In this document: positions 16,785-24,657 of the stretch, one piece after another | Position numbering within the stretch: position 1 is the first letter of the stretch | How the letters are laid out: every line of letters begins with the position of its first letter | Assembly (NCBI GenBank): GCA_038214135.1 | Contig: JBBQSD010000051.1 | Span: 1 to 38,960 of the forward strand | Direction: 5' to 3' | Length of the DNA: 38,960 bases | Source of the DNA: JANLSE01 sp038214135 | Lineage (GTDB): Bacteria > Chloroflexota > Chloroflexia > Chloroflexales > Roseiflexaceae | Translations under genes and position numbers: made by a program | The notes under the pieces: generated by a model | What the model was told of the DNA's origin: nothing | The model's database searches: none | Seen by the model: only the letters and a program-made list of their open reading frames with translations

Positions 16785-17012
16785 TTACTCAATATCAACA
16801 TGAACACGTTTATTTTGGCGAGCAGCAGCAATACTCATCAGATCACGGATGGCCTTAGCAACCCGGCCGCTACGCCCGATCACCTTGCCTGTTTCATCCG
16901 GGGCAACAGTAAGCTCATATGTGACGGTATAGCGCCCGACGCGCTCCTTCACCACAACTGCCTCTGGGTTATCGACCAGGTTGCGGGCCATATATTCAAG
17001 CAGCGCTTTCAT
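16785..17012 (-). CDS. khpA: RNA-binding KH-domain protein KhpA
   Basis: A 75-residue single KH domain. The GKVIGRSGRVAKAIRDLM segment contains the GxxG loop (GRSG) that contacts RNA. MKALLEYMARNLVDNP is the normal start of the family. The ATG at 17012 has GGGAGG five bases upstream, so I prefer it over the upstream codon at 17030. KhpA binds RNA and pairs with KhpB in many bacteria. Its place between rpsP and rimM is highly conserved. Confidence 0.95.
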   Translation of the reverse strand: MKALLEYMARNLVDNPEAVVVKERVGRYTVTYELTVAPDETGKVIGRSGRVAKAIRDLMSIAAARQNKRVHVDIE

Positions 17013-17050
17013 AGGTGCCTCCCGGCGCATTGTATTGCGCTGTGAACAGG

Positions 17051-17335
17051 TTAGCTGGCAGCGGGAGCTTCCTCTGGAATAAGCTTGCCATCAGTATCAA
17101 ACACATTGACCTGCTTCAACAAACGCACAACGGCATCTGATGGCTGGGCACCAACACTCAGCCAATAGCGGGCACGATCAGCCTTGATCGAAAGTTCCTT
17201 AGGCTGGCGAACGGGAAGGTAGTGGCCGATGATCTCAATAAACTTCCCATCGCGGGGCGAGCGCGAGTCGGTAATCACGACACGGTAGGAAGGCTGCTTG
17301 GTTTTGCCAGTACGGCGAAGACGAATCATAACCAT
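17051..17335 (-). CDS. rpsP: 30S ribosomal protein bS16
   Basis: A 94-residue protein with the diagnostic start MIRLRRTGKTKQPSYRVV, then DSRSPRDGKFIE and GHYLP. It is a structural protein of the 30S body needed for its assembly. Two in-frame ATGs lie six bases apart (17335 and 17329); the strong AGGAGG lies 13 bp before the first, a little far, so the exact start is uncertain by two residues. Confidence 0.97.
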   Translation of the reverse strand: MVMIRLRRTGKTKQPSYRVVITDSRSPRDGKFIEIIGHYLPVRQPKELSIKADRARYWLSVGAQPSDAVVRLLKQVNVFDTDGKLIPEEAPAAS

Positions 17336-17408
17336 GGATGTCTGTATTCCTCCTAATTGCGGCGAAGCACGTACTTCTACCTACGGTTGGTATCCTGCCA
17401 ATGGGCAT

Positions 17409-18746
17409 TTAGCGCATTCGGCGCATGAGTTCGCGTGGGTCGATTTGGCCACCACGCCCGAACTTCTTCATCATGCGCTGCATCTGCCGAAACTGATTGA
17501 TCAGCGCGGTGACTTCGTGAATCTTGGTGCCGCTACCACGCGCAATGCGTTCCTTGCGGCTGCCCTTGATAATATCCGGGTTGTGCCGTTCGCTCTTGGT
17601 CATCGAGAAGATCATTGCCTCGATGCGCTTGAGTTCCTTCTCGTTGACCAGTTCCTCATTGCGGGAGAGCTTATCCATCCCTGGGATCATGCCCAAAATC
17701 TGCTGAAGCGACCCGAGTTTACGCATTTGTTGCATCGATGACAAGAAATCCTCGAAGTCGAAGGAGCCCTTCATCATCTTCTTCTGCATCCGCTTGGCTT
17801 CTTCGGCATCATAGACTGACTCAGCTCGCTCGATCAACGAGAGCACATCGCCCATGCCAAGAATGCGTGATGCCAGCCGATCCGGGTAGAATGGCTCAAG
17901 CGTGCCCGCTTCCACCTTTTCGCCAGTGCTCAGGAATTTGATTGGAACGCCAGTGACAGCCCGAACTGATAGCGCACCACCACCACGCGCATCACCATCG
18001 ACTTTGGTCATCACCACGCCAGTGACCTGCACACGCCGGTTGAATTCCTCGGCGACGCGCACTGCCTCCTGGCCAATCATCGAGTCGATCACCAGCAGTT
18101 TTTCGGCTGGCTCGACGGTCGCGACGATCTGTTCGAGTTCAACCATCAGCGGCTCGTCGATCTGCAAACGGCCAGCTGTGTCGATGATCAGGTAGTTCAT
18201 GCCCTCCGCACGGGCACGGGCGAGCGCATTGCGGGCAATATCGGGCGGCTTGGCCTGGGTTCCTTCCGAATGAACCGGAATATTGAGCTGTTTGCCAAGC
18301 GATTCAAGCTGTGCAATAGCCGCTGGCCGGTAGACATCGGCAGCTGCCAAGAGCGGGCGCTTGCCCTTCTTGCGCAGGAACAACGCCAACTTGGCCGCGA
18401 GTGTCGTCTTCCCAGAACCCTGTAACCCGACGAGCATGATTACGGTTGGGCCTGGCCGCGATTCATTGAGCGGCTCGTTTGCATCGCCAAGCAGTGCAAT
18501 CAGCTCACGATGAACAATCTTGACTACCTGCTGGCTTGGTGTGAGGCTTTTTGTGACCTCCTCACCAATAGCTTGCTCGGTAACTTTGGCAACGAATTCC
18601 TTGACGACTTTGAGGTTCACATCGGCTTCGAGCAGGGCCAAACGAACCTGCTTCATGGCCTCGCGAACATCATCCTCATTGAGGATTCCCTTACCACCTA
18701 ATTTTTGAAACACCGTCTGTAGACGGTCGGAAAGGCTCTCAAACAC
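17409..18746 (-). CDS. ffh: Signal recognition particle protein Ffh
   Basis: A 445-residue SRP GTPase, normal length. An N-terminal four-helix bundle is followed by the G domain: P-loop GLQGSGKT (residues 107-114), DVYRPAAIAQL, DTAGRLQIDEPLM, TKVDGDARGGGALS and PIKFLSTGEK. The methionine-rich M domain follows (FEDFLSSMQQMRKLG, ILGMIPGM). With 4.5S RNA it recognises signal sequences on nascent chains and delivers ribosomes to FtsY. The start is GTG at 18746, with a GAAGG ribosome site upstream. It heads the ffh-rpsP-khpA-rimM transcript. Confidence 0.97.
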   Translation of the reverse strand: MFESLSDRLQTVFQKLGGKGILNEDDVREAMKQVRLALLEADVNLKVVKEFVAKVTEQAIGEEVTKSLTPSQQVVKIVHRELIALLGDANEPLNESRPGPTVIMLVGLQGSGKTTLAAKLALFLRKKGKRPLLAAADVYRPAAIAQLESLGKQLNIPVHSEGTQAKPPDIARNALARARAEGMNYLIIDTAGRLQIDEPLMVELEQIVATVEPAEKLLVIDSMIGQEAVRVAEEFNRRVQVTGVVMTKVDGDARGGGALSVRAVTGVPIKFLSTGEKVEAGTLEPFYPDRLASRILGMGDVLSLIERAESVYDAEEAKRMQKKMMKGSFDFEDFLSSMQQMRKLGSLQQILGMIPGMDKLSRNEELVNEKELKRIEAMIFSMTKSERHNPDIIKGSRKERIARGSGTKIHEVTALINQFRQMQRMMKKFGRGGQIDPRELMRRMR

Positions 18747-18962
18747 TAGCGACTGCCTTCATAGCGCAGAAGGCGCGCAGAAAGCGCGCTTAACTCTGTT
18801 ATTGTAGCCGCGATGGGCGCTTCCGTCAAGCAAACAGGCTGAAGAAGCGGAGCAGGTGAGCGGTTGCCCATCGATAGTACGGTAGGTATTCTCACAATTG
18901 GAGAGCGGTACAAACGCCCTGGCTCGACACCAGACAAAGTGTTGTTATGCACACTGGCGCTG

Positions 18963-19358
18963 CTAGGGAATGAGACGGGCAAGGTTGGCAAGAACTCCAT
19001 CAGCCCGACTTAACAGGCGTTGTGTTTTCAGGCGAAGGTTCGCCACATCACCAATCGTTCGCTGGTAATCGGCCTCGTTCCGATCAGCGCGCAGTCTGTA
19101 CAAATGGTGCCCAATGGTTTGTCGCGCTCGCTGCGGGCTGCGCTGGAACGCATCAATCACGATATGGTGCGCGTCAAGGCGCGGAATGCGCTCACCCTCC
19201 AGCAGCAGCAGTGCGCGTGCTTCCCAAAATGTAGCATAGTAGGCGCGGCTGATGGCCGCACGGAGCCGTGCTTCTTCCTGACGTGGGGTCACATTGTCCA
19301 ATGGTAAGTCTACCAGTTCTCGCGCAAGGGCCAGCAAGTCATACCCGTCAATACTCAC
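18963..19358 (-). CDS. HEPN-domain protein (putative RNase-type toxin)
   Basis: A 131-residue helical protein. RLRAAISRAYYATFWEARALLLLEG is characteristic of one HEPN-domain branch (the AISRAYYA motif). A conserved-looking LRADRNEADY lies near the C-terminal half. Many HEPN proteins are metal-independent RNases that use an Arg-x4-6-His motif; here the corresponding place reads R-N-E-A-D-Y, so a catalytic His is not obvious. It starts with GTG at 19358, overlapping the upstream gene's stop by 4 bp, so the pair is translationally coupled. That arrangement suggests a toxin-antitoxin-like unit, but the usual MNT nucleotidyltransferase partner is missing. Confidence 0.72.
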   Translation of the reverse strand: MSIDGYDLLALARELVDLPLDNVTPRQEEARLRAAISRAYYATFWEARALLLLEGERIPRLDAHHIVIDAFQRSPQRARQTIGHHLYRLRADRNEADYQRTIGDVANLRLKTQRLLSRADGVLANLARLIP

Positions 19359-19696
19359 ACTTCCCCCAACGTAATCAGGGCATCGCGGCGAATCGCATAT
19401 GGCAGATCAAGATACCAGGACTCAAGCAGTTCGTCATCACGTCGCAACGCTTCGGCGGTCTCCATGTTGGTGCGAATCCGAATCAGCAGCGTCTCTGTTC
19501 CATCGTCTGGATCGACATGCACCTCGAGTCGAAGCGGGGCATTTGGGAAAAAGCGTGCAATCTGCTGTGGGGCGTCTTCAAGCAGGGTAATGAGATGTGG
19601 ACGGGACGCGAGATACGCTCGTACCTCGGCAGCATCCATTACCTCATAGCGCTCGGCAGTATCAGCAGTCAGAATCGGTTCGGCAAGTAGGGTCAT
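19355..19696 (-). CDS. Hypothetical protein, upstream partner of the HEPN gene
   Basis: A 113-residue acidic protein. No named family is recognised. It begins AEPILTADTAERYEVMDAAEV and contains HLITLLEDAPQQIARFFP, then a beta-rich LRLEVHVDPDDGTE and a helix with DDELLESWYLDL. I recall similar small proteins encoded next to HEPN proteins, but could not check. Two ATGs are adjacent (19699 and 19696); AAAGGAG is best spaced to the second. It overlaps the HEPN gene by 4 bp (GTGA), so the two should be made in fixed ratio. It may be the antitoxin or a regulatory subunit; that is inference. Confidence 0.65.
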   Translation of the reverse strand: MTLLAEPILTADTAERYEVMDAAEVRAYLASRPHLITLLEDAPQQIARFFPNAPLRLEVHVDPDDGTETLLIRIRTNMETAEALRRDDELLESWYLDLPYAIRRDALITLGEV

Positions 19697-19784
19697 CATA
19701 CACTCCTTTGCATATGGATAGTATGCCATATCTTGGCGTGCGTGTCACGACGCAATCAGGGGTCGGGTGTGATCAAGAATCGAT

Positions 19785-19795
19785 TGTGCTATACT
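19785..19795 (+). promoter_or_regulatory. Extended -10 promoter before the patatin gene
   Basis: TGTGCTATACT contains TGn followed by TATACT (19790-19795), an extended -10 element 44 bp before the ATG. No good -35 is visible 17 bp upstream. Confidence 0.4.
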
Positions 19796-19838
19796 CAGTT
19801 ATATCCCAACACAGCCCGAGATCCAGAAGGAGTTCATA

Positions 19839-22292
19839 ATGACGGCCCAATCACAGCATGATCTGCCTTTGTGCGATCTGGTAATGAAGGGTGGCGCAAC
19901 CAGTGGTGTTGTGTACCCGCCCGCGATTGCCCAATTGGCAGAGAAGTATCGCTTTGCAAATATTGGTGGAACATCGGCTGGAGCAATTGCGGCATCGGTG
20001 ACGGCAGCAGCTGAATATGGCCGCCAGCGTGGCCATCTGGAAGACTTTACTGCGCTGAATGGCCTGAGTAACGATATGAGTGAGCCGGGCAAGTTGCTCT
20101 CGCTCTTTCGTTCTACCGCGCCTGCAAACCTGCTGCCACTGCTCGACACACTGCTGCCATTGGTGAGTGATCCAACGGCGGCATCTGGCGAACCAGTGGC
20201 TGCCGATTCCGGCCCGCTGATCCCGCCGCTTGCACGCCAGATTGCGCCTGAATTACTCGATCTGCTCTTCCCACCAAAACCAGCAGGCTCACCAGCGCCC
20301 GATGATCAACTTGGCAAGAGCTTGCGGACACTCATTTCCAGTTTACCGGAACACCATCCGAGTGCGTATCAGATTGGTAGCCAGGCAGGTGGCCAGGCCG
20401 GGGTACGCATAGGGCAGTATCTGATCTATGGCGCTGTCATTCTGGCGCTGCTGTTTGCCATCCCGATTGTGTTGGTTGGCATTACCTGGCTGGCTGGAAT
20501 CATCTGGGTTGCGCTATCTGTGCTATTGATCGGAGCTGCCTACCTGATCGGGCAACGGGTTGGCCAAATGGTGGCCAGCACAAGTGGGACTGTTGTTGCC
20601 GTCGCAGATCTGGCTCGTATGCTGCTCAACGATGTGCCTCAGAATCTGTATGGGATCTGCACCGGCCGCCAGCAGCCCGATAGCCCAGAAAACGAACCTG
20701 GCCTGACGGATTGGCTTTCGGATTGGATTGGGCGCATGGCCGGCCCAACTGATCACAGCGGACCACTCACATTTGGTGATCTTCAACAGCAGGACGTTAC
20801 GTTGCAGATGGTGACGACCAATCTGAGCCATGGCCGTCCGTATGTTCTGCCATTTGCCAGCGATTTCATCCTGTTCTTTCGGCGCGGCGATATCGAACGG
20901 CTCTTTCCTATCGATGTAGTTGACTATATGTGCCAGGATGATCATATCTACCCTGGATGGGTACTCGATGATCTGAATGCCAATCGGGCCGCCGATGATC
21001 CCAATCGCTTCTATATGCTGCCAAATAGCGATGATCTGCCGGTTATTGTTGCGATGCGCATGAGCATGAGCTTCCCGTTGCTGATTAGCGCCGTGCGGCT
21101 GTATACCGTCAGTGGCTCGTGCCCACAGGATCAGGGAATCTATCGCCCGCGCCGTAGCGACCTTCAGCCGAACTGGTTTAGCGATGGTGGTATTTGTAGT
21201 AATTTTCCGATTCACTTCTTCGACCAATGGCTACCGACGCACCCAACCTTTGGGATCAATCTGACGGGTATGCCTAAGGAGGCCTTTGCCCCCGATCCAT
21301 ACGAGCGTTCTGGTGCAACACCTGGTGCAAAGGGCGATCCATCGACGGGCGGCATTCAACCAGGCTATACAAGCCAGATTGCGCCCGAAGCACCGGTAAT
21401 GCCAGTCTCGCCATCACCGGCAGCGGGGACGGATGAGTTCCTGCGTAGTGCATTGCTCGGCACTAAATCCGCCGATGCTGGCACGAATAGTGGCACAAAG
21501 CCGCTCCCGGATCCGAATGCGCGGGTGTTGTTGCCGGATGCCGAGCAGCCATTGGATCCGCTGTGGCGGCCTGTAGAAAGCCTCACGCGCTTCTTATGGT
21601 CGATGTTCGATACGGCCATGAACTATCGCGATACGACCCAGTTGATGCTGCCAAGCTACAAAGAACGGGCTGTTCAGATTCGGCTTGATGGCACACGCGA
21701 GGGCGGCTTAAACCTAAATATGGAACGTGCGACAGTCGAAAAGCTTCAGTTGTATGGGCGCGAGGCTGGTGCGCTGCTGCGCGATCAGTTCGATTTCGAT
21801 AAGCATCGCTGGGTGCGGTTTCGGGTGTTGATGGGCGAATTGGAGCGCCAGATTCTGAGCCTGGAAACACCACTGAGTGCGATGTCCAGCGGCGAGCCAA
21901 TCTATGAGCGGCTGATCCAGATGGCCCGCGATGCTGGCTACCCATTTGGCCAGATCGCCCAGCCAAGTTGGGTCTCATCGGCGGATACCCGTGTGCGGGC
22001 ATTACGAGCGCTGATTGGGGCCTGGCACGAGGCCAATGCGGAAGATGCCGAAAATGACAGCAACGAGCGGCGGGTCGATGATCTGGCGCGGGTGTTATAT
22101 GCATTGACTGAATCATGGCGGCAGGCGAGTATCACACCACAGGAGAGCGATATCCGCACACAGGCGATCATGGCGCTGATCAAGGGCTGGCAGGCTGATC
22201 CAAATGCGCCACCGCGCTATGTTGCTCATGAAACCCGCTTCTTCAAACCAATTGGGAGTGGCCTGGAACTACGGGTAACGCCGGATTTGTAG
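19839..22292 (+). CDS. Patatin-like phospholipase with an internal transmembrane hairpin
   Basis: An 817-residue patatin-family protein. The oxyanion-hole motif is KGGATSGVVYP (about 17-27), the nucleophile elbow is GTSAG (Ser46), and the catalytic Asp is in SDGGICSNFP (Asp449). These form the Ser-Asp dyad of patatins, which hydrolyse acyl esters of lipids. The gap between the two catalytic halves is unusually large, about 400 residues. It holds a strongly hydrophobic segment at about 193-237 that can form two membrane helices, followed by a GQ(R/Q)VGQ-like linker. So this looks membrane-anchored. The C-terminal ~350 residues are helical and unassigned. A strong AAGGAG ribosome site precedes the ATG. 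Its substrate is not known. Confidence 0.85.
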   Translation: MTAQSQHDLPLCDLVMKGGATSGVVYPPAIAQLAEKYRFANIGGTSAGAIAASVTAAAEYGRQRGHLEDFTALNGLSNDMSEPGKLLSLFRSTAPANLLPLLDTLLPLVSDPTAASGEPVAADSGPLIPPLARQIAPELLDLLFPPKPAGSPAPDDQLGKSLRTLISSLPEHHPSAYQIGSQAGGQAGVRIGQYLIYGAVILALLFAIPIVLVGITWLAGIIWVALSVLLIGAAYLIGQRVGQMVASTSGTVVAVADLARMLLNDVPQNLYGICTGRQQPDSPENEPGLTDWLSDWIGRMAGPTDHSGPLTFGDLQQQDVTLQMVTTNLSHGRPYVLPFASDFILFFRRGDIERLFPIDVVDYMCQDDHIYPGWVLDDLNANRAADDPNRFYMLPNSDDLPVIVAMRMSMSFPLLISAVRLYTVSGSCPQDQGIYRPRRSDLQPNWFSDGGICSNFPIHFFDQWLPTHPTFGINLTGMPKEAFAPDPYERSGATPGAKGDPSTGGIQPGYTSQIAPEAPVMPVSPSPAAGTDEFLRSALLGTKSADAGTNSGTKPLPDPNARVLLPDAEQPLDPLWRPVESLTRFLWSMFDTAMNYRDTTQLMLPSYKERAVQIRLDGTREGGLNLNMERATVEKLQLYGREAGALLRDQFDFDKHRWVRFRVLMGELERQILSLETPLSAMSSGEPIYERLIQMARDAGYPFGQIAQPSWVSSADTRVRALRALIGAWHEANAEDAENDSNERRVDDLARVLYALTESWRQASITPQESDIRTQAIMALIKGWQADPNAPPRYVAHETRFFKPIGSGLELRVTPDL

Positions 22293-22317
22293 GGGCTGAG
22301 GATTGGGCTATTTTATC

Positions 22318-22353
22318 CGCAGATGACACAGATGACACAGATTACGCAGATCA
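22318..22353 (+). repeat. Four tandem 9-bp CAGAT units
   Basis: CGCAGATGA, CACAGATGA, CACAGATTA and CGCAGATCA lie head to tail in the gap between the patatin and the sigma-factor gene. Similar CGCAGATTA-type blocks occur between genes in many bacteria and are probably a dispersed family. Confidence 0.75.
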
Positions 22354-22414
22354 GGTGCAAATGCTCGGCTATCGGGCTATCGGCTATATCCAGGTTAAAG
22401 AAGGTTTATGATGC

Positions 22415-23119
22415 ATGGATAGCGTAGAGACTACAAATGAGTTCGAGAGCGATCCACCTGATGCGCCTGTGCTAGCCACGCTGGATGAGCAACGGCTGGT
22501 GGAGGCGCTGCGCAATGGCGATGAAGATGCCTTTACGTCGCTGGTGATGCAATACCAAAACTCAATGCTGCGGATTGCACACTATTATGTTGGCAGTAGC
22601 GCTGCTGCCGAGGATGTCGTTCAGGAGACATGGCTTGGCGTGTTGCGCGGGCTCGACAACTTCGCTGGCCGATCCTCATTACGCACCTGGATCTTTCGCA
22701 TTCTGACAAATCGGGCAAAAACACGCGGTATTCGCGATGGGCGTACGATTCCATTCGCATCACTGCAATTTCAGGATGATGAGGCTAGTGAGCCGATTGT
22801 TAATGCGGATCGGTTCTGGCCGGCCGATCACCCACAATGGGCCAATGTCTGGGTTTCCTACCCACGTTCGTGGGGCCAGTTCCCTGAAGATCGGGCATTG
22901 GCTGCCGAACTCCAGGCTGTGATTCAACACAGTATCGAGATGTTGCCACCCAATCAGCGGGCGGTGATCAGTCTGCGCGATATAGAAGGAATATCTTCGG
23001 AAGAAGTCTGTAATGTTTTGGAAATATCCGAGTCTAATCAGCGAGTGTTGCTGCATCGAGCCCGAGCAAAAGTACGTCGTGCAGTTGAGCAATACCAGAA
23101 TGAAGCGAGCATCGCATGA
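22415..23119 (+). CDS. ECF RNA polymerase sigma factor
   Basis: A 234-residue sigma-70 family protein, slightly long for an ECF factor (extra N-terminal tail and a ~50-residue linker). Region 2 is seen as DEDAFTSLVMQYQNSMLRIAHYYVG and AEDVVQETWLGVLRGLDNFAG, with SSLRTWIFRILTNRA. Region 4 is LPPNQRAVISLRDIEGISSEE followed by the helix-turn-helix SESNQRVLLHRARAKVR. It directs RNA polymerase to a small regulon, probably under stress or envelope signals. The downstream gene overlaps it by 4 bp and encodes its likely anti-sigma factor. ATG at 22415 is preceded by AAGAAGG. Confidence 0.92.
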   Translation: MDSVETTNEFESDPPDAPVLATLDEQRLVEALRNGDEDAFTSLVMQYQNSMLRIAHYYVGSSAAAEDVVQETWLGVLRGLDNFAGRSSLRTWIFRILTNRAKTRGIRDGRTIPFASLQFQDDEASEPIVNADRFWPADHPQWANVWVSYPRSWGQFPEDRALAAELQAVIQHSIEMLPPNQRAVISLRDIEGISSEEVCNVLEISESNQRVLLHRARAKVRRAVEQYQNEASIA

Positions 23120-23379
23120 GCGCTACCGATAAAGACTATTTCACATGCCAGGAACTCGTTGAACTGGTGACGAATTATATTGAGGATGCGCTCACGCCAA
23201 TCGAACGTGCCCGCTTCGAGGCGCACCTGGCGATCTGCCGTGGCTGCACAACATATGTCCAACAGATGCGGCAGACGATTGCGCTGTTGGGGAAACTTCC
23301 TGAAACGACGATTGCACCACAGGCTCGTGATCAACTGCTGATGATCTTCCGCGATTGGAAGCGTGCAAAGCAGGGGTAA
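23116..23379 (+). CDS. Zinc-finger anti-sigma factor, soluble type
   Basis: An 87-residue protein. It has the zinc-binding anti-sigma (ZAS/zf-HC2) signature: Cys11, then HLAICRGC giving the H-x3-C-x2-C motif at His37, Cys41 and Cys44. Unlike most relatives there is no transmembrane segment after it, so it is probably cytoplasmic and could sense redox state or metal by losing zinc. It overlaps the sigma-factor gene by 4 bp (ATGA), so the two are co-translated. Its role in blocking the sigma factor is inferred from family and context. Confidence 0.85.
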   Translation: MSATDKDYFTCQELVELVTNYIEDALTPIERARFEAHLAICRGCTTYVQQMRQTIALLGKLPETTIAPQARDQLLMIFRDWKRAKQG

Positions 23380-23447
23380 TTGGCATACACCCTGAATCCG
23401 CAGGCTGATGAACTTTTACTATTTAATCGGGTATGGTTCGCTCTCCC

Positions 23448-23470
23448 GCCGCGGGCTGAAGCCACGCGGC
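23448..23470. repeat. Short GC palindrome
   Basis: GCCGCG with CGCGGC encloses an inner GGCT/AGCC hairpin. It is one of three GC-rich palindromes in this 900-bp gap. Confidence 0.7.
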
Positions 23471-23515
23471 TAATGGTTTTTGACGACCAAAACCGGTAAC
23501 GCACCATTGCCAATG

Positions 23516-23566
23516 TGGAGTGCGCAAGCCGTGCTTGCGCTGCGGCAGCATGGCTGCCGCACTCCA
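23516..23566. repeat. Three-way-junction palindromic repeat
   Basis: An outer 8-bp stem, TGGAGTGC/GCACTCCA, encloses two side-by-side 6-bp hairpins: GCAAGC-CGT-GCTTGC and GGCAGC-ATG-GCTGCC. The arrangement is that of a cruciform or REP-like repeat. Confidence 0.8.
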
Positions 23567-23616
23567 AAACTATTACCGATGTTGATTGTCAAATTTGATT
23601 AGCCATCGTCCCTTTG

Positions 23617-23636
23617 CCGCAGGCTTCAGCCTGCGG
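23617..23636. repeat. Short GC palindrome
   Basis: CCGCAGGCT and AGCCTGCGG pair perfectly over 9 bp with a 2-nt centre. This type of sequence recurs between genes in many genomes. Confidence 0.75.
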
Positions 23637-23693
23637 AGGGAGGGGCATCCATCGTTCTGCCCAATTATATGTTCATCAGCCCGCAGCGTGCTA

Positions 23694-23925
23694 TCAACGT
23701 GTGCGGCGCTCGCCCTGTTGCTGAATGAGCTTGGCGATCAACCCGGTCCAGCCGGTTTGATGGTTTGCGCCGAGCCCTGCGCCAGTATCGCCATGGAAGT
23801 ATTCGTAGAACGGGATGTTATCACGCCAGTGTGTCGTGCTGAAAGTATTCCTGATCACCGAATACTGCCCGACGCCCATTCGTATCGCGCAGAAAGATAT
23901 GCATCCGCGAAGAGATGGCTAGCAT
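23694..23925 (-). pseudogene. C-terminal remnant of a GH63-type glucosidase
   Basis: Two overlapping frames on the minus strand together read like the end of a GH63-like glucosidase. The upstream frame gives LMLAISSRMHIFLRDTNG and then RAVFGDQEYF (to about 23800). After a frameshift the second gives HWRDNIPFYEYFHGDTGAG, then GANHQTGWTGLIAKL, ending at a stop at 23694. FYEYFHGDTG and HQTGWTGL are the conserved C-terminal catalytic-region motifs of that family. No start or upstream domain remains, so this is a decayed end of a gene. The family call is from motif memory. Confidence 0.7.
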
Positions 23926-24150
23926 CAGAGTATTAGAGTGGCGTGATCATTGTTTCAACGAATGGCGCAAGCGGAAATCCCGCCAGAATAGACTGAAGTT
24001 CTATTCTGTACAGTACCACGATAACGACTGGTAGAACAACACTCAGTTGTTATGATCATTGTCTTTGGATGTGCCGATGTGTTACACGAAGGAGGCGGTA
24101 TGATCCACGAACCATTGCTTGAGGCAAGAATAAGTAGCCCTAGAGCCGAA

Positions 24151-24180
24151 TTGGCACTCTCACCCGGAAAGTGCTATACT
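24151..24180 (+). promoter_or_regulatory. CIRCE-like operator over the groESL promoter
   Basis: TTGGCACTC, 9 bp, then AAGTGCTAT matches the CIRCE consensus (TTAGCACTC-N9-GAGTGCTAA) at 8 of 9 and 7 of 9 positions. A sigma-70 promoter overlaps it: TTGGCA (24151-24156), 18 bp, TATACT (24175-24180). HrcA bound here should block polymerase. It lies about 125 bp before groES. Confidence 0.75.
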
Positions 24181-24304
24181 CTGTGGTGTCATATTCTCCC
24201 AGTGAGTATCATCGGGGCGGCAAGCACTCACACGCACTGAGCGTTTGCCGTCTCTTCTGGTGTTTGCGTGAGATGTACTAGTGATTACAGGAGGGTGTTC
24301 CATC

Positions 24305-24619
24305 ATGGCAAACGAGGCAACTGATTTTCGTATTCGGCCACTGGCCGACCGTGTGGTGGTGAAGCCGGTTGATCGCAAGGAAAAAACCAAGGGTGGCTTG
24401 TTTCTGCCCGATACCGCTGCGAAAGAGCAGCCAACCGAGGGCTCGATCCTGGCAGTTGGGGTTGGCCGCCGCGATGACAAGGGTAACATTATTCCGATGA
24501 ATGTCAAAGTCGGCGATAAGGTACTGTTCGCCAAGTATGGCGGCACCGAATATAAGCTCGATGGTGTTGAGTATCTGATTCTGGCCGAAAAAGACATTAT
24601 GGGCATTATTGTCGAATAA
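24305..24619 (+). CDS. groS: Co-chaperonin GroES
   Basis: A 104-residue protein. It has the family start FRIRPLADRVVVKPVDRKEKTKGGLFLPDTA with mobile-loop residues, a central VGVGRRDDKG, and VKVGDKVLFAKYGGTEYK near the end. Seven copies cap the GroEL ring. The ATG at 24305 follows AGGAGGG; a GTG farther upstream at 24281 would place the ribosome site inside the gene, so I rejected it. It is co-transcribed with groEL. Confidence 0.97.
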   Translation: MANEATDFRIRPLADRVVVKPVDRKEKTKGGLFLPDTAAKEQPTEGSILAVGVGRRDDKGNIIPMNVKVGDKVLFAKYGGTEYKLDGVEYLILAEKDIMGIIVE

Positions 24620-24657
24620 GTTCCAATATGGAACTATAGGAAGGTCATTACATTATT

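Noticed and set aside
18746..19000. An 84-codon minus-strand frame between ffh and the HEPN gene
   Set aside because: It overlaps the end of the HEPN gene, has no ribosome site and no domain-like pattern. I see nothing else in this gap.
20523..21227. A 234-codon frame antisense to the patatin
   Set aside because: It lies fully inside a gene with clear catalytic motifs and has a shadow-like composition.
23937..24040. Minus-strand frame reading LAGFPLAPFVETMITPL next to the GH63 remnant
   Set aside because: It is short, has no start or ribosome site, and I could not tie it to the glucosidase family, so it was not included in the remnant.
24281..24304. GTG start of groES at 24281
   Set aside because: It would place the AGGAGGG ribosome site inside the coding sequence; the ATG at 24305 fits the family N-terminus.
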